Shown piece after piece: positions 22,990 through 31,140 of a stretch of DNA of 31,140 nt. The stretch is from NCBI GenBank assembly GCA_002352425.1, contig DEIK01000064.1:7544-38683 (forward strand), read 5' to 3'. This stretch comes from Rhodobacteraceae bacterium UBA2776. Its GTDB lineage: Bacteria; Pseudomonadota; Alphaproteobacteria; Rhodobacterales; Rhodobacteraceae. Each line of letters opens with the position of its first letter. The first letter of the stretch is position 1. Below the pieces are notes generated by a model that saw nothing but the letters and a program-made list of their open reading frames with translations, did not search any database and was not told the DNA's origin. Made by a program: the position numbers and the translations under genes.

Positions 22990-23796
22990 ATGATCGACAC
23001 ACCACACATCACAGACAGCCATTGCCATCTGGATTTCCCCGATTTCGCGGATGAGTTGCCGCAAGTGATTGAACGCGCACTGGATGCTGGCGTCAAACGC
23101 ATGGTCACCATCTGCACCAAGCTGCGCCAAGTGGATCAGGTCCGCACCATTGCCGAGACCCATGCGCCGGTGTTTTTCGCCGCCGCCACCCATCCGATGA
23201 GCGCAGCGGACGAGCCAATGGCGAGCGTCGAGGAACTGGTCGCGCTGGCCGCGCATCCCAAGTTTGTGGCCATTGGCGAAACAGGATTGGATTACCACTA
23301 CACGGTTGAAAGCAAAGCGGTGCAGCAAACCTCTTTGCGCCTGCATATCGAGGCCGCGCGCCAAACCGGATTGCCCTTGATCATCCACGCCCGTGCAGCC
23401 GATGATGACATGGCGCAAATTTTGAGCGAGGAACATGCGGCGGGGGCTTTTGGCTGTGTCATGCATTGTTTTTCCTCCAGTGCCGAGCTGGCCAAAGCCG
23501 CGCTTGATCTGGGGTTCTATCTGTCGATGTCCGGCATCGCGGCCTTTCCCAAATCAACCGCGCTGCGCGAGATATTCGCAAATGCACCTGTTGAACGCAT
23601 TCTGGTCGAAACCGATGCGCCCTATCTGGCCCCACCACCACATCGCGGCAAACGCAACGAGCCCGCCTTCACCGCCCACACTGCGCGGGTTGGGGCCGAA
23701 GTGTTCGGCATGGACTACGCTGATTTCGCCCGCCAAACCGAAGAGAATTTCGAGCGCTTGTTCAGCAAAGCCGCCAGCTATACGGTGGCTGTGTGA
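22990..23796 (+). CDS. tatD: TatD family hydrolase
   Basis: This is a metal-dependent hydrolase of the TatD/YcfH type, 268 residues, with DNase or 3'-5' exonuclease activity known in the family. The metal-binding HxH is in SHCHLDFPDF (H11, H13). The IGETGLDYHY motif holds the bridging Glu. The late ligands are in PLIIHARAADDD, MHCFSSS and VETDAPYLAPPPHRGKRNEP. It follows holB by 15 bases and precedes the metallo-beta-lactamase gene, the usual order in this group. Confidence 0.94.
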   Translation: MIDTPHITDSHCHLDFPDFADELPQVIERALDAGVKRMVTICTKLRQVDQVRTIAETHAPVFFAAATHPMSAADEPMASVEELVALAAHPKFVAIGETGLDYHYTVESKAVQQTSLRLHIEAARQTGLPLIIHARAADDDMAQILSEEHAAGAFGCVMHCFSSSAELAKAALDLGFYLSMSGIAAFPKSTALREIFANAPVERILVETDAPYLAPPPHRGKRNEPAFTAHTARVGAEVFGMDYADFARQTEENFERLFSKAASYTVAV

Positions 23797-24593
23797 TGGC
23801 TGAGTTGCGCGCCATCATCCTTGGCTGCGGGTCCAGCGGCGGCGTGCCGCGTATTGGCAATGTCTGGGGGGATTGCGATCCGGAAAACCCGAAAAACCGC
23901 CGTTCGCGCTGCTCGCTATTGCTGGAACAAACGGGCGAAAACGGCACAACGCGGGTTTTGATCGACACCTCGCCCGACATGCGCGCACAGCTGTTGGCGC
24001 AGGGCATTGATAAGGTCGATGCCGTTGTTTACACCCACGCCCACGCCGATCATGTGCATGGGTTGGATGATCTGCGGATGATCGTTTTCAACACCCGCCA
24101 GCGGATGCCGGTTTGGGCCGATATGCCGACCCAAAATGACCTCTATGCACGGTTTCGTTATGCGTTTATCACGCCCGAAGGCTCCAACTACCCGCCGATC
24201 TGTGACATGCACACCATCGAGGGCGACGTGACCATTTCGGGCGACGGCGGCGACATCACCTTGACCCCGCTGCCTGTGCAACACGGCCAAATCAAAGCCT
24301 TGGGATTTCGGGTCAACGATTTTGCTTACATGCCCGATGTGTCCGACATTCCCGATACCACTTGGGCGCTGTTGGACGGGCTTGACCTGTGGGTGCTGGA
24401 CGCGCTGCGCCGCACGCCGCATCCAAGCCATGTGCATCTGGACCGCGCCTTGGAGTGGATCAGCAAAGCTGCGCCCAAACGTGCGGTGTTGACCAATATG
24501 CATGTTGATCTGGACTATGCCACTGTGGCGGCGGAAACGCCGGATCACATCATTCCGGCCTATGACGGCTTGGCGTTGACCACACCGGCATAA
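23796..24593 (+). CDS. MBL-fold metallohydrolase (PhnP-like)
   Basis: This is a 265-residue metallo-beta-lactamase-fold hydrolase. The N-terminal GCGSSGGVPRIGNVWGDCDP and NRRSRCSLLLE segments are typical of the PhnP/YcbX-like phosphodiesterase branch. The metal-binding HAHADH is at 81-86. Later ligands appear around QHGQ and in the final NMHVDLDY stretch. The ATG at 23796 overlaps the tatD stop (TGATG); a GTG three bases earlier is also possible. PhnP acts on cyclic phosphodiesters in phosphonate use. No phn genes are near, so the true substrate is unknown. Confidence 0.9.
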   Translation: MAELRAIILGCGSSGGVPRIGNVWGDCDPENPKNRRSRCSLLLEQTGENGTTRVLIDTSPDMRAQLLAQGIDKVDAVVYTHAHADHVHGLDDLRMIVFNTRQRMPVWADMPTQNDLYARFRYAFITPEGSNYPPICDMHTIEGDVTISGDGGDITLTPLPVQHGQIKALGFRVNDFAYMPDVSDIPDTTWALLDGLDLWVLDALRRTPHPSHVHLDRALEWISKAAPKRAVLTNMHVDLDYATVAAETPDHIIPAYDGLALTTPA

Positions 24594-24633
24594 TCAGGCG
24601 TAATGGGCACATCCATTTAGGAAGGCCAAACTG

Positions 24634-24843
24634 ATGAATGACGGCGGTGCTGCGATATTAATTTTGGTCTACCTTGCCACAGTTTTGGTTGTGCTGTGGC
24701 TACTATTCGCCACCGTCTGGCGCATGGCAGAGAAACGCGGACATAATCCATGGGGCTGGCTGTTTATTTCACTTTGTTGGTCGCCGGTCGGGTCAATTAT
24801 TGTGATGTGGGTGTTTTTCCCAATTTTAGACGTCGAAAAATAG
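24634..24843 (+). CDS. Small membrane protein, unknown function
   Basis: This 69-residue protein has two predicted membrane helices (about 7-30 and 40-62). A short basic loop lies between them (RMAEKRGHNPWGWLF). The GHNPWGWLFISLCWSPVGSI pattern recalls small proteins in which a glycine/tryptophan-rich turn separates two helices, but I cannot name a family. AGGAAGG lies 6-8 bases before the ATG, a strong ribosome site. It stops 8 bases before the next gene's start, so the two are probably co-transcribed. Confidence 0.7.
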   Translation: MNDGGAAILILVYLATVLVVLWLLFATVWRMAEKRGHNPWGWLFISLCWSPVGSIIVMWVFFPILDVEK

Positions 24844-24851
24844 GAACTCTC

Positions 24852-25607
24852 ATGCAATTCCTTACCCCATTTTTCATCACATTTCTCGTGGCCACACCGG
24901 CGCTTGCAACCCCACCCCAAGTGGTCTCGGTCAAGGAAACCCTGATTTCGGTCGGCGGCGGGTTCCTGTTCATCAAGCGTGAATTGACCGACAATATGGG
25001 CAGCCATACGCGCCAACAGGTCGACACGGTGCTTATCGCCAGAGATATTGAGACCAATCAGGACATCTATCTCTGGCCGCTCAAACGGACCATAGACAAC
25101 GGACCGGACCATATTGAAACCGCGGCCGACCCGCGCGCCGTTGACATCCCATTGGATGAGGACAACAAACCATGGCAGATCATTTCGCATCATCACGGCG
25201 GCATTCCCAATCAACGCAAGGCAACGCCAGAAGACGGGCTAAAAATACTGAGCAACAAGGACGGTGCATTGATCAGTGCCAGCACCCCTCATTTTGCCTA
25301 TGAACCGCCAGAGGGTACGCATGTGCGGAGCTCCTATTGGGTCAGTTATCCAAAGCTAGCCGCCTTGATCGAGGATAGCCTGCGAAACACCCGCTATTCC
25401 CTTCCACCGTATTTTGTCGAGGGCGAGGACATTCTGATCAATCCGGTATTCAGTCCCGCGCATGACTGCAAATTCGACTATTTTGCCCAGTTGTCCGAAC
25501 AAAGAGATGGCGAGCAACAAGCGGTTTGGGCGGCATATGTCACCTGCGAAAACGACTATACAATGGCCCCCGTTTCCATGTTCATAACCTTGCAAGCGCT
25601 GCCCTGA
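24852..25607 (+). CDS. Secreted hypothetical protein
   Basis: The 251-residue product starts at the ATG at 24852, preceded by TAGGAAC. An in-frame ATG at 24750 lies inside the upstream gene and is less likely. The first 19 residues (MQFLTPFFITFLVATPALAT) form a clear Sec signal peptide. The mature part is soluble, with no metal or catalytic motif I recognise. It has two Cys late in the chain (in PAHDCKF and VTCEND) that could form a disulfide in the periplasm. It is coupled to the small membrane protein upstream, and its stop is two bases before the AEC transporter start. Confidence 0.75.
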   Translation: MQFLTPFFITFLVATPALATPPQVVSVKETLISVGGGFLFIKRELTDNMGSHTRQQVDTVLIARDIETNQDIYLWPLKRTIDNGPDHIETAADPRAVDIPLDEDNKPWQIISHHHGGIPNQRKATPEDGLKILSNKDGALISASTPHFAYEPPEGTHVRSSYWVSYPKLAALIEDSLRNTRYSLPPYFVEGEDILINPVFSPAHDCKFDYFAQLSEQRDGEQQAVWAAYVTCENDYTMAPVSMFITLQALP

Positions 25608-25609
25608 TC

Positions 25610-26539
25610 ATGCAGGCATTGCTCGACGTCATTCTGCCGGTATTTTTGGTCATTGGCCTTGGCTATTTGGCTGTTTGGCGCGGCTGGATCAGTGATGTCG
25701 GCATTGATGGTGTTATGAAATTCGCGCAAAATTTTGCCGTGCCTCTGTTGCTGTTTCAGGCCATTTCCACGCTTGATCTGGGTCAGAATTTTGATCTAAA
25801 AATGCTGTTCAGTTTCTATTCCGGCGCATTGGTTGGGTTTTTGGCGGGCTTGCTGGGCGCGCGATTTATCTTTGGCCGCCCGTGGGAGGACTCGGTTGCG
25901 GTCGGGTTTATCGGCTTGTTTTCCAACTCGGTCTTGTTGGGGTTGGCGATCACTGAACGGGCCTATGGTGTGGATGCGCTTGCGGCCAATTACACGATCA
26001 TCGCCTTTCATGCCCCGTTTTGCTACGGGGTTGGCATCACCGTCATGGAGGTGGTGCGCAACAAAGGGCGCGGATCGGTTCAAACCGTGAAGTCCGTGCT
26101 GCGCGCAATGTTTCGCAACGTGTTGGTGGTTGCCATTGCCTGTGGGTTCATCGTCAACCTGTCGGGCGTACCGATCCCAAGTTTCGCCCTCGACGGGCTC
26201 AGCCTGATCACCCGCGCCGCCCTGCCGGCCGCCCTGTTTGGCATGGGCGGGATTTTATACCGTTACCGCCCCGAAGGGGACATGCGGCTGATTATCTATA
26301 TCAGCGCCGTGTCACTGATCCTGCATCCGGCGATTGTCTGGAGTCTGGGCAGCGCGTTCGAGTTGCCTCAAGGCGCGTTTCGCTCGGCGGTGCTGACCTC
26401 GGCCATGGCACCAGGCATCAACGCCTATATATTTGCCAATATGTATGGGGTGGCGCGACGGGTAGCAGCGTCGTCTGTGTTGCTGTCAACGGCCGCAACA
26501 ATTATCACCGCTTGGGTTTGGCTCGGATTGTTGGGCTAA
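25610..26539 (+). CDS. AEC family transporter (auxin efflux carrier-like permease)
   Basis: This is an inner-membrane carrier of 309 residues with about ten hydrophobic segments in two halves. The N-terminus MQALLDVILPVFLVIGLGYL, the FAQNFAVPLLLFQAIS segment and the C-terminal TSAMAPGINAYIFANMYGVA followed by SVLLSTAATIITAWVW are typical of bacterial AEC proteins, which move small organic acids such as malonate or malate. The ATG at 25610 is chosen because it starts at the first membrane segment. The in-frame ATG at 25526 would place a soluble tail overlapping the upstream gene. The substrate is unknown. Confidence 0.88.
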   Translation: MQALLDVILPVFLVIGLGYLAVWRGWISDVGIDGVMKFAQNFAVPLLLFQAISTLDLGQNFDLKMLFSFYSGALVGFLAGLLGARFIFGRPWEDSVAVGFIGLFSNSVLLGLAITERAYGVDALAANYTIIAFHAPFCYGVGITVMEVVRNKGRGSVQTVKSVLRAMFRNVLVVAIACGFIVNLSGVPIPSFALDGLSLITRAALPAALFGMGGILYRYRPEGDMRLIIYISAVSLILHPAIVWSLGSAFELPQGAFRSAVLTSAMAPGINAYIFANMYGVARRVAASSVLLSTAATIITAWVWLGLLG

Positions 26540-26572
26540 CGCAATTTCTAAAACCGAACAAAGGAACTTGAT

Positions 26573-27181
26573 ATGAGCTGGATCAAAACCATCGCCTATG
26601 CCGACGCCACCGGCAAGTTGAAGAAGCTGTATGATCGCGTGAAGGGGCCGGAGGATAATGTCGACAACATCATGATGTCCCATTCGCTGCGCCCGCACAC
26701 GATGGAGGGGCATATGGCGATCTACAAATATGTGCTGCACCATACCGGCAATACCACGCCGAAATGGTTTTTGGAGCTGATCGGCGTTTGGGTCTCGGCG
26801 TTGAATGAATGCGACTACTGCGTAAAGCATCATTTTTCGGGCATGAAAAGACTGATGAATGATGATGCCCGCGCGGATGAATTGCTCCAAGCGATTGATG
26901 ACGGTGACATTGACACAGCACCGCTGTCGGATGCGCAAAAAATGGCGCTTGGTTATGCAGCGATGCTGACTTTGACACCGTCGGGTGTCACGGAAGACAT
27001 CGTCAACGCCTTGCGCGGGGTCGGGTTCGACGATGGCGAGGTCTTGGAAATCAATCAGGTCACGGCCTATTTCAACTACGCCAACCGCACAGTACTGGGA
27101 TTGGGCTGTACCACGGATGGGGATGTGATTGGTCTGTCGCCGAACAATTCCGATGACCCCGATGACTGGGGGCACCGGTAA
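26573..27181 (+). CDS. Peroxidase-related / AhpD-like carboxymuconolactone decarboxylase family protein
   Basis: This is a 202-residue helical protein of the AhpD-like fold. The redox motif is E79-C80-x-x-C83-x-x-x-H87, in the stretch LNECDYCVKHHFSG. This matches the alkylhydroperoxidase D active site, where the CxxC pair and His act in peroxide reduction. Members annotated as peroxidase-related enzymes have this size. The AGGAAC site is well placed. It is 33 bases after the AEC gene, possibly the same operon, and ends at the hairpin cluster. Confidence 0.87.
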   Translation: MSWIKTIAYADATGKLKKLYDRVKGPEDNVDNIMMSHSLRPHTMEGHMAIYKYVLHHTGNTTPKWFLELIGVWVSALNECDYCVKHHFSGMKRLMNDDARADELLQAIDDGDIDTAPLSDAQKMALGYAAMLTLTPSGVTEDIVNALRGVGFDDGEVLEINQVTAYFNYANRTVLGLGCTTDGDVIGLSPNNSDDPDDWGHR

Positions 27182-27235
27182 ATTTGGGAACCAAATTCCT
27201 TCAAGGAATTTGACAAGAATTTTTCAAAAATTCTT
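27181..27235. terminator. Cluster of three hairpins between convergent genes
   Basis: Three inverted repeats follow each other. They are AATTTGG-GAA-CCAAATT (27181-27197), AAATTCCTT-C-AAGGAATTT (27193-27211) and AAGAATTTTT-C-AAAAATTCTT (27215-27235). The first two share bases and cannot form together. The third is a perfect 10-bp stem whose arms carry A and T runs usable on both strands. It probably ends both the AhpD-like gene and the potC operon. Confidence 0.75.
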
Positions 27236-27238
27236 TAT

Positions 27239-28174
27239 CTAGTGCGGTGTGATACCGCGCAGCTTTTCGCTACGGCGGCGCAGCAATTCAACAGTGGCCA
27301 ACAATAAGGTTGAGATGATCACAAGGATCGTTGCCACTGACAAAATTGCGGGGCTGATTTGCTCGCGAATACCATTCCACATTTGGCGCGGGATGGTTTG
27401 CTCGTCCAAGCCACCGATGAACAGCACCACAACCACTTCGTCAAACGAGGTCACAAAGGCGAACAATGCGCCAGAGATAACACCAGGCAGGATCAGCGGC
27501 ATGATGATTTTGAAAAACGTCGTGCGGGGATTGGCCCCAAGGTTCGCCGCAGCTCGCGTCAAAGAATGGTCAAATCCGACCAAAGTGGCTGTCACGGTGA
27601 TGATCACAAACGGAATGCCCAAAGTGGCATGGGCGAGGATGACGCCCAAATACGGAATTTCCCACCCAAAAATCGACCATTTGCTGATGCCAATGTCTGA
27701 GTAAAAGAAGAACAACCCCGTCGCCGTGATGATGATAGGCACAATCATCGGCGAGATCAGGATCGCCATAATAGGGCGCCGATAGGGCATATCAGGTTTG
27801 GACAGGCCAAGCGCCGCAACAGTCCCTAATACCGTGGCCAAAATCGTCGAGAAAACCCCGATGATTACTGAGTTTTTGGTTGCCTTGATCCAGGCTGCGT
27901 TTTCCCACGCATCAGCCCACCATGAGCTGTCGCGCGGCACATCTGGCGCGTTCATCCCAAAGGTCAACAGCAGGTCATACCAACGGGTTGAATACCCTGT
28001 CGGGTCCAGCGCCAGCATTTCTTTGGTGAAGGTGAAATAGGGTTGCGAGTTAAACGACAAAGGGATCACGATCAGGATCGGTGCGATCAGGAACAGAAAG
28101 ATCAGCGCGCATAAAGTCAGATAGGTATAGTGCCAAATTTTCTCGAGCGGTGAGGCGTAGCTTTGTAATGCCAT
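27239..28174 (-). CDS. potC: ABC transporter permease, PotC type
   Basis: This is the second membrane subunit of a polyamine/opine-type ABC importer, 311 residues, with six membrane segments. The EAA loop (RAAANLGANPRTTFFKIIMP, about 215-234) that docks with the ATPase is present, followed by the family stretch GVISGALFAFVTSFDEVVVV. An extended periplasmic loop lies between the first two helices (about 45-95). The start is 4 bases after the potB stop. It is the last gene of the operon. Confidence 0.91.
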   Translation of the reverse strand: MALQSYASPLEKIWHYTYLTLCALIFLFLIAPILIVIPLSFNSQPYFTFTKEMLALDPTGYSTRWYDLLLTFGMNAPDVPRDSSWWADAWENAAWIKATKNSVIIGVFSTILATVLGTVAALGLSKPDMPYRRPIMAILISPMIVPIIITATGLFFFYSDIGISKWSIFGWEIPYLGVILAHATLGIPFVIITVTATLVGFDHSLTRAAANLGANPRTTFFKIIMPLILPGVISGALFAFVTSFDEVVVVLFIGGLDEQTIPRQMWNGIREQISPAILSVATILVIISTLLLATVELLRRRSEKLRGITPH

Positions 28175-28178
28175 TTTC

Positions 28179-29474
28179 TTATCCCAACTTCAGATTGTCG
28201 ATGCCCACCAGCCGGTCATACAGCCAGTAGAGGATCAGAATGCCGCCTAGCAGCAAGGATGCGAGCGCAGCCGCCATAGACCAGTTCAGTGATTTGGTCA
28301 TGTGAAAGGCAATTAGGTTTGAAATCAGCGTACCGTCAGCCCCGCCAACCAAGGCTGGTGTGATGTAGTAGCCAACCGCAAGGATGAACACCAACAGCGC
28401 ACCCGCCCCGATACCTGGAACAGTTTGCGGGAAATAGATGCGCCGGAACGCCGTCCAGCTGGTCGCGCCCAGCGATCTGGCTGCACGCACATAAGAGGGG
28501 TTGATCGGGCGCATGACGGAGTACAAAGGCAGCACCATAAAGGGCAACAGAATATGCGTCATCGCAATAATGGTACCGGTTTTGTTATACATCATCTGGA
28601 TACGGTTGGCGTCGTCCAAAATGCCCGTACCTACCATTGCATCATTCAACACCCCTTGGCTTTGCAACAGGATCATCCAACTGGTGGTCCGCACCAGCAA
28701 CGATGTCCAAAACGGCAACAGCACGAAAATCATCAACAGGTTGGAATACCGCAGCGGCAAGGTCGCCAGCAAATGCGCAATCGGATAGGCCAGTAAGAAC
28801 GTCAAGAAGGTGATCAGCAGTGAGACAGCCAAGGTGCGCCCAAACAGTTTTACATAAACGCGGCGGTTTTCCTCGACCCGCTCAACATCACCATCGGCAT
28901 TCTGGGTACGGTCAATCGCGGCCAGATAAAAGGCACCGGTATAGGATGACGATGCGCTGCGCATCACTTGCCACAGCTTCGGGTTTTCCCATTTCTCGTT
29001 CACGCCGATCAGCGCCTCTTTGAACGGAGCTTCCAGCTTGGCGGCCTTACGTGCGCCCTGGGTGAACAGCGAGCGTGATCCGCTCAAACCATAGTTGATC
29101 CGGGTTCCAGCAGACCCCGGCGCGCGTAGCCGTTTCAATTCAATCAAATCAGTCACAAGGGCCGCATAGGCGGCCTCATCCGGCTCCACACCCAGTTCGT
29201 TATCATCGAACCAGGCGGCCAGATTGACCATAATCGGGGTGTCTTCTCCGGTGCCCAGATTATGGTGCATCGTAAAACCGTCATTATAGACAGAGCGTTG
29301 CAGCATCTGCCCGATCGGTAGAATAAATGTTACAAGGATGAACAAGAGCAGCGGCAATACCAGTAGGAGCGCGCGGCGGCGGGCGCGGGTTTGCGCGTAG
29401 GCCAGTGCCTCTTTCAGAGGTTTACCGTCAACCGTTGTCAGACCGATTTCTGTGCTTGTCGTCGAGTCAGCCAT
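28179..29474 (-). CDS. potB: ABC transporter permease, PotB type
   Basis: This is the first membrane subunit of the polyamine-type importer. At 431 residues it is longer than E. coli PotB (about 285). The extra length is a long cytoplasmic N-terminus (to about 35) and a periplasmic insertion between helix 1 (about 36-57) and helix 2 (about 215-240). The EAA loop is RAARSLGATSWTAFRRIYFP (about 330-349), followed by QTVPGIGAGALLVFILAVGY. This long form is, to my memory, common in marine alphaproteobacterial Pot-like systems. It pairs with the PotC protein downstream. Confidence 0.9.
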   Translation of the reverse strand: MADSTTSTEIGLTTVDGKPLKEALAYAQTRARRRALLLVLPLLLFILVTFILPIGQMLQRSVYNDGFTMHHNLGTGEDTPIMVNLAAWFDDNELGVEPDEAAYAALVTDLIELKRLRAPGSAGTRINYGLSGSRSLFTQGARKAAKLEAPFKEALIGVNEKWENPKLWQVMRSASSSYTGAFYLAAIDRTQNADGDVERVEENRRVYVKLFGRTLAVSLLITFLTFLLAYPIAHLLATLPLRYSNLLMIFVLLPFWTSLLVRTTSWMILLQSQGVLNDAMVGTGILDDANRIQMMYNKTGTIIAMTHILLPFMVLPLYSVMRPINPSYVRAARSLGATSWTAFRRIYFPQTVPGIGAGALLVFILAVGYYITPALVGGADGTLISNLIAFHMTKSLNWSMAAALASLLLGGILILYWLYDRLVGIDNLKLG

Positions 29475-29502
29475 GTGTTCATCAACCTGTTAGAAAGTGA
29501 AA

Positions 29503-29528
29503 GCGGCGCGGGAACATACCCGCGCCGC
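29503..29528 (-). promoter_or_regulatory. Strong stem-loop between potD and potB
   Basis: GCGGCGCGGG and CCCGCGCCGC form a perfect 10-bp GC stem with a 6-base loop, 12 bases after the potD stop. No long U run follows on the minus strand. It is therefore more likely an RNA-stabilising or partly terminating element that lets the binding protein be made in excess over the permeases. Confidence 0.75.
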
Positions 29529-29540
29529 AATAGTGTTTGC

Positions 29541-30611
29541 TTAGTTTGCCAACCAAGCGTTGAAACGCTCGTTCAGCTCGGCGTCGTGATCAACCCAGAA
29601 TTCAAAGTTGTTGACCAGCGCGTTGCCAAGGTTGGCTTCGGCTGTGGGCATATGTGGGCCCATTTCTGTTTTGCCATCAGAGTACAGACCAACCATCGCG
29701 CCGGATGATTTACGTGCAGGACCGTAAGAGATCCAGCTGGCTTGGTCTGCCAAACGCTGTGTGTCGGTCGAGAACGCAATGAACTTCATCGCTTCTTCTT
29801 TGTTTGGCGCGCCTTTTGGTACAACGAACAGGTCAAAGTCCAAGATTTGGCCGTCCCAAACAACAACCAGTGGCTGGTTTTCGGCAACGGCAGCGTTAAA
29901 GATACGGCCATTATAGGCTGTGGACATTACAACTTCGCCATCGGCCAGCAGTTGTGGTGGCTGTGCGCCAGCTTCCCACCAAACGATGTCAGCTTTGATC
30001 GTGTCCAGTTTCGCGAATGCGCGATCCACACCTTCGGCTGAGTCCAGCAGACCGTAAACTTCGGCCGCAGGAACACCATCGGCCATCAGCGCCATTTCGA
30101 GCGTTGCTTTGGCGGATTTGCGCAGACCACGTTTGCCTGGGAATTTTTCCAGGTCAAAGAAATCGCCGATTGTTGTTGGCGTGCCATCGTTGTTTGCAGA
30201 GTTGTAAGCAAACACTGTGGACCAAACGATGTTGGCAACAGCACAGTCTTGCAATGCACCATCAATGAAATCGTCCGCTGCCGATGTACCATCTGGAGCA
30301 GCTGGCAACATGGATTGGTCGATTGTTTCCAGCAGGCCCTCGTCGCACAGACGGATGGCGTCTGAGAACTCAACGTCAGCAACATCAACCGTCACGTTGC
30401 CCGCTTCTACTTGAGCTTTGATTGGCGTGGCAGGGTTGTCGCTGTCTACAGAGTTCACTGTGATGCCAGTTTCGGCAGTGAAAGGCTTTTGATAAGCCTC
30501 TACTTGTGACTTGGTGTAGGCGCCCCCCCAAGACATAACAGTCACTTCGGCAGCGGAGGCTGCGAAAGCAAAACCTGTCAGGGCGGTTGTCAGGATAAGT
30601 GTCTTTTTCAT
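29541..30611 (-). CDS. potD: ABC transporter substrate-binding protein, PotD/PotF type
   Basis: This is the periplasmic binding protein of the polyamine-type importer, 356 residues. The signal peptide is MKKTLILTTALTGFAFAASA, cut before AEVTVMSWGG. The VMSWGGAYTKSQVEAYQKPF start and the DVADVEFSDAIRLCDEGLLE segment are typical of family-1 solute-binding proteins for putrescine/spermidine and similar cations. The pocket region has Trp and Asp residues (WWEAGAQPPQLL, VVWDGQILDFDLFVVPKG). The ligand may be a polyamine or another amine. The gab operon in the same window would fit putrescine use, but that link is inference. Confidence 0.9.
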   Translation of the reverse strand: MKKTLILTTALTGFAFAASAAEVTVMSWGGAYTKSQVEAYQKPFTAETGITVNSVDSDNPATPIKAQVEAGNVTVDVADVEFSDAIRLCDEGLLETIDQSMLPAAPDGTSAADDFIDGALQDCAVANIVWSTVFAYNSANNDGTPTTIGDFFDLEKFPGKRGLRKSAKATLEMALMADGVPAAEVYGLLDSAEGVDRAFAKLDTIKADIVWWEAGAQPPQLLADGEVVMSTAYNGRIFNAAVAENQPLVVVWDGQILDFDLFVVPKGAPNKEEAMKFIAFSTDTQRLADQASWISYGPARKSSGAMVGLYSDGKTEMGPHMPTAEANLGNALVNNFEFWVDHDAELNERFNAWLAN

Positions 30612-30684
30612 GTTTTTTCTCCCTATTACATGAACTATTCATTACGTGGTATCGGGGCCGCAGATGGCCCCGTCGTACAGAATT

Positions 30685-31140
30685 CTATAATGGATCAAGC
30701 GCGCGGGCGTCGTCAGCCGCCCATGTGATCTCGGTGGTTTCACCCACGACCAGATGTTTGTGGCCGGCTGCATTGGGAACCTTAACAACGAATTCGTCAT
30801 TGCCATGCACGTTCAAGCGACAGCGAATATGGTCGCCGAGATAAATCAGCTCCAAAACCTGTGCCTGCGTGGTGTTCGGGCCTTTTTTGCCGGAAATCGA
30901 CACCCGTTCAGGTCGGATCGAAACCAGCGTTTTTGAACCAACATCACCACAGTTCACAGCCAAGGCCTGACATGTGGCGCCATTGTCCAGCTTGATCGTT
31001 GCGATCTCGCCTTTTTGCGACATCACTGTGCCAGCCAGTTTGTTGTTCTCGCCAATAAACTGCGCGACAAAGCTGTTTTCGGGCCGCTCATACAGGTCTT
31101 CCGGCGGGGCCAGTTGCTGAATGCGGCCATCGTCAAACAC
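30685..31140 (-). CDS. potA: ABC transporter ATPase, PotA type (partial, C-terminal part)
   Basis: This is the C-terminal 151 residues of the ATPase of the Pot-type importer; the frame is open to the window edge. The visible part begins VFDDGRIQQLAPPEDLYERP, the end of the nucleotide-binding domain. It continues with FVAQFIGENNKLAGTV and the TOBE domain (SIRPERVSI, then VLELIYLGDHIRCRL), typical of PotA/CysA-like ATPases. Walker motifs lie outside the window. It is upstream of potD in the same direction, giving the order potA-potD-potB-potC. Confidence 0.92.
   Translation of the reverse strand: MFDDGRIQQLAPPEDLYERPENSFVAQFIGENNKLAGTVMSQKGEIATIKLDNGATCQALAVNCGDVGSKTLVSIRPERVSISGKKGPNTTQAQVLELIYLGDHIRCRLNVHGNDEFVVKVPNAAGHKHLVVGETTEITWAADDARALDPL

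Noticed and set aside
22813..23466. Minus-strand open frame of 217 codons opposite tatD and holB
   Set aside because: It is antisense to two clear housekeeping genes and has no ribosome site or motif.
24634..25607. Small membrane protein plus secreted protein considered as a toxin-antitoxin or immunity pair
   Set aside because: No toxin fold, no secretion partner and no typical pairing are seen; there is only close spacing.
26486..27175. Minus-strand open frame of 229 codons opposite the AhpD-like gene
   Set aside because: It is a shadow of a gene with a clear active-site motif and good ribosome site.

Overview
The window looks like a chromosomal segment from an alphaproteobacterium of the Rhodobacterales (Roseobacter group). 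The grounds are the block SPOR lipoprotein - D-Ala-D-Ala carboxypeptidase - tmk - holB - tatD - metallo-beta-lactamase next to tRNA-Ser, the moderate-to-high GC content, and the abundance of TRAP, TTT, Liv and Pot transporters. The species cannot be named from the sequence.

Layout. (1) 1-1218: 3' part of a TRAP transporter operon (dctQ complete, dctM cut by the edge), minus strand. (2) 1675-2192: a wrecked tctC/tctA remnant. (3) 2189-4657: an intact 3-hydroxybenzoate 4-monooxygenase-like flavoenzyme and a divergent MarR regulator, with palindromes between them. (4) 4798-6249: an SDR remnant, an intact crotonase and a second MarR gene, then a short acyl-CoA dehydrogenase fossil. (5) 6470-9205: gabT-gabD (GABA to succinate). 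(6) 9649-12641: an M20 peptidase and a malonyl-CoA synthetase (matB). (7) 12669-15711: a minus-strand operon for aromatic acyl-CoA catabolism and uptake (salicylyl-CoA 5-hydroxylase type, SDR, MarR, enoyl-CoA hydratase, livG, livF). Every gene in it is broken except the MarR regulator. (8) 15943-18177: a UPF0126/TRIC-type membrane protein and glpD. (9) 18178-19138: a gene-poor stretch with tRNA-Ser(UGA). (10) 19139-24593: the conserved housekeeping block. (11) 24634-27181: a small membrane protein, a secreted hypothetical protein, an AEC transporter and an AhpD-like protein. (12) 27239-31140: a polyamine-type ABC transporter (potA partial, potD, potB, potC).

The main result is not a new machine. 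It is dense gene erosion between about 1.6 and 15.7 kb. At least eight genes survive only as short, still recognisable pieces joined by internal deletions and frameshifts, with no insertion sequence visible. Three MarR-family regulator genes remain open, and each locus still has a palindromic operator-like site. Several fossils sit inside open reading frames that automatic annotation would call real genes, notably an in-frame chimera of a flavin-reductase fragment and an SDR.

The remaining modules look intact and suggest a heterotroph using GABA, polyamines, malonate, glycerol phosphate and hydroxybenzoate. All calls come from reading the sequence; no database search was run.
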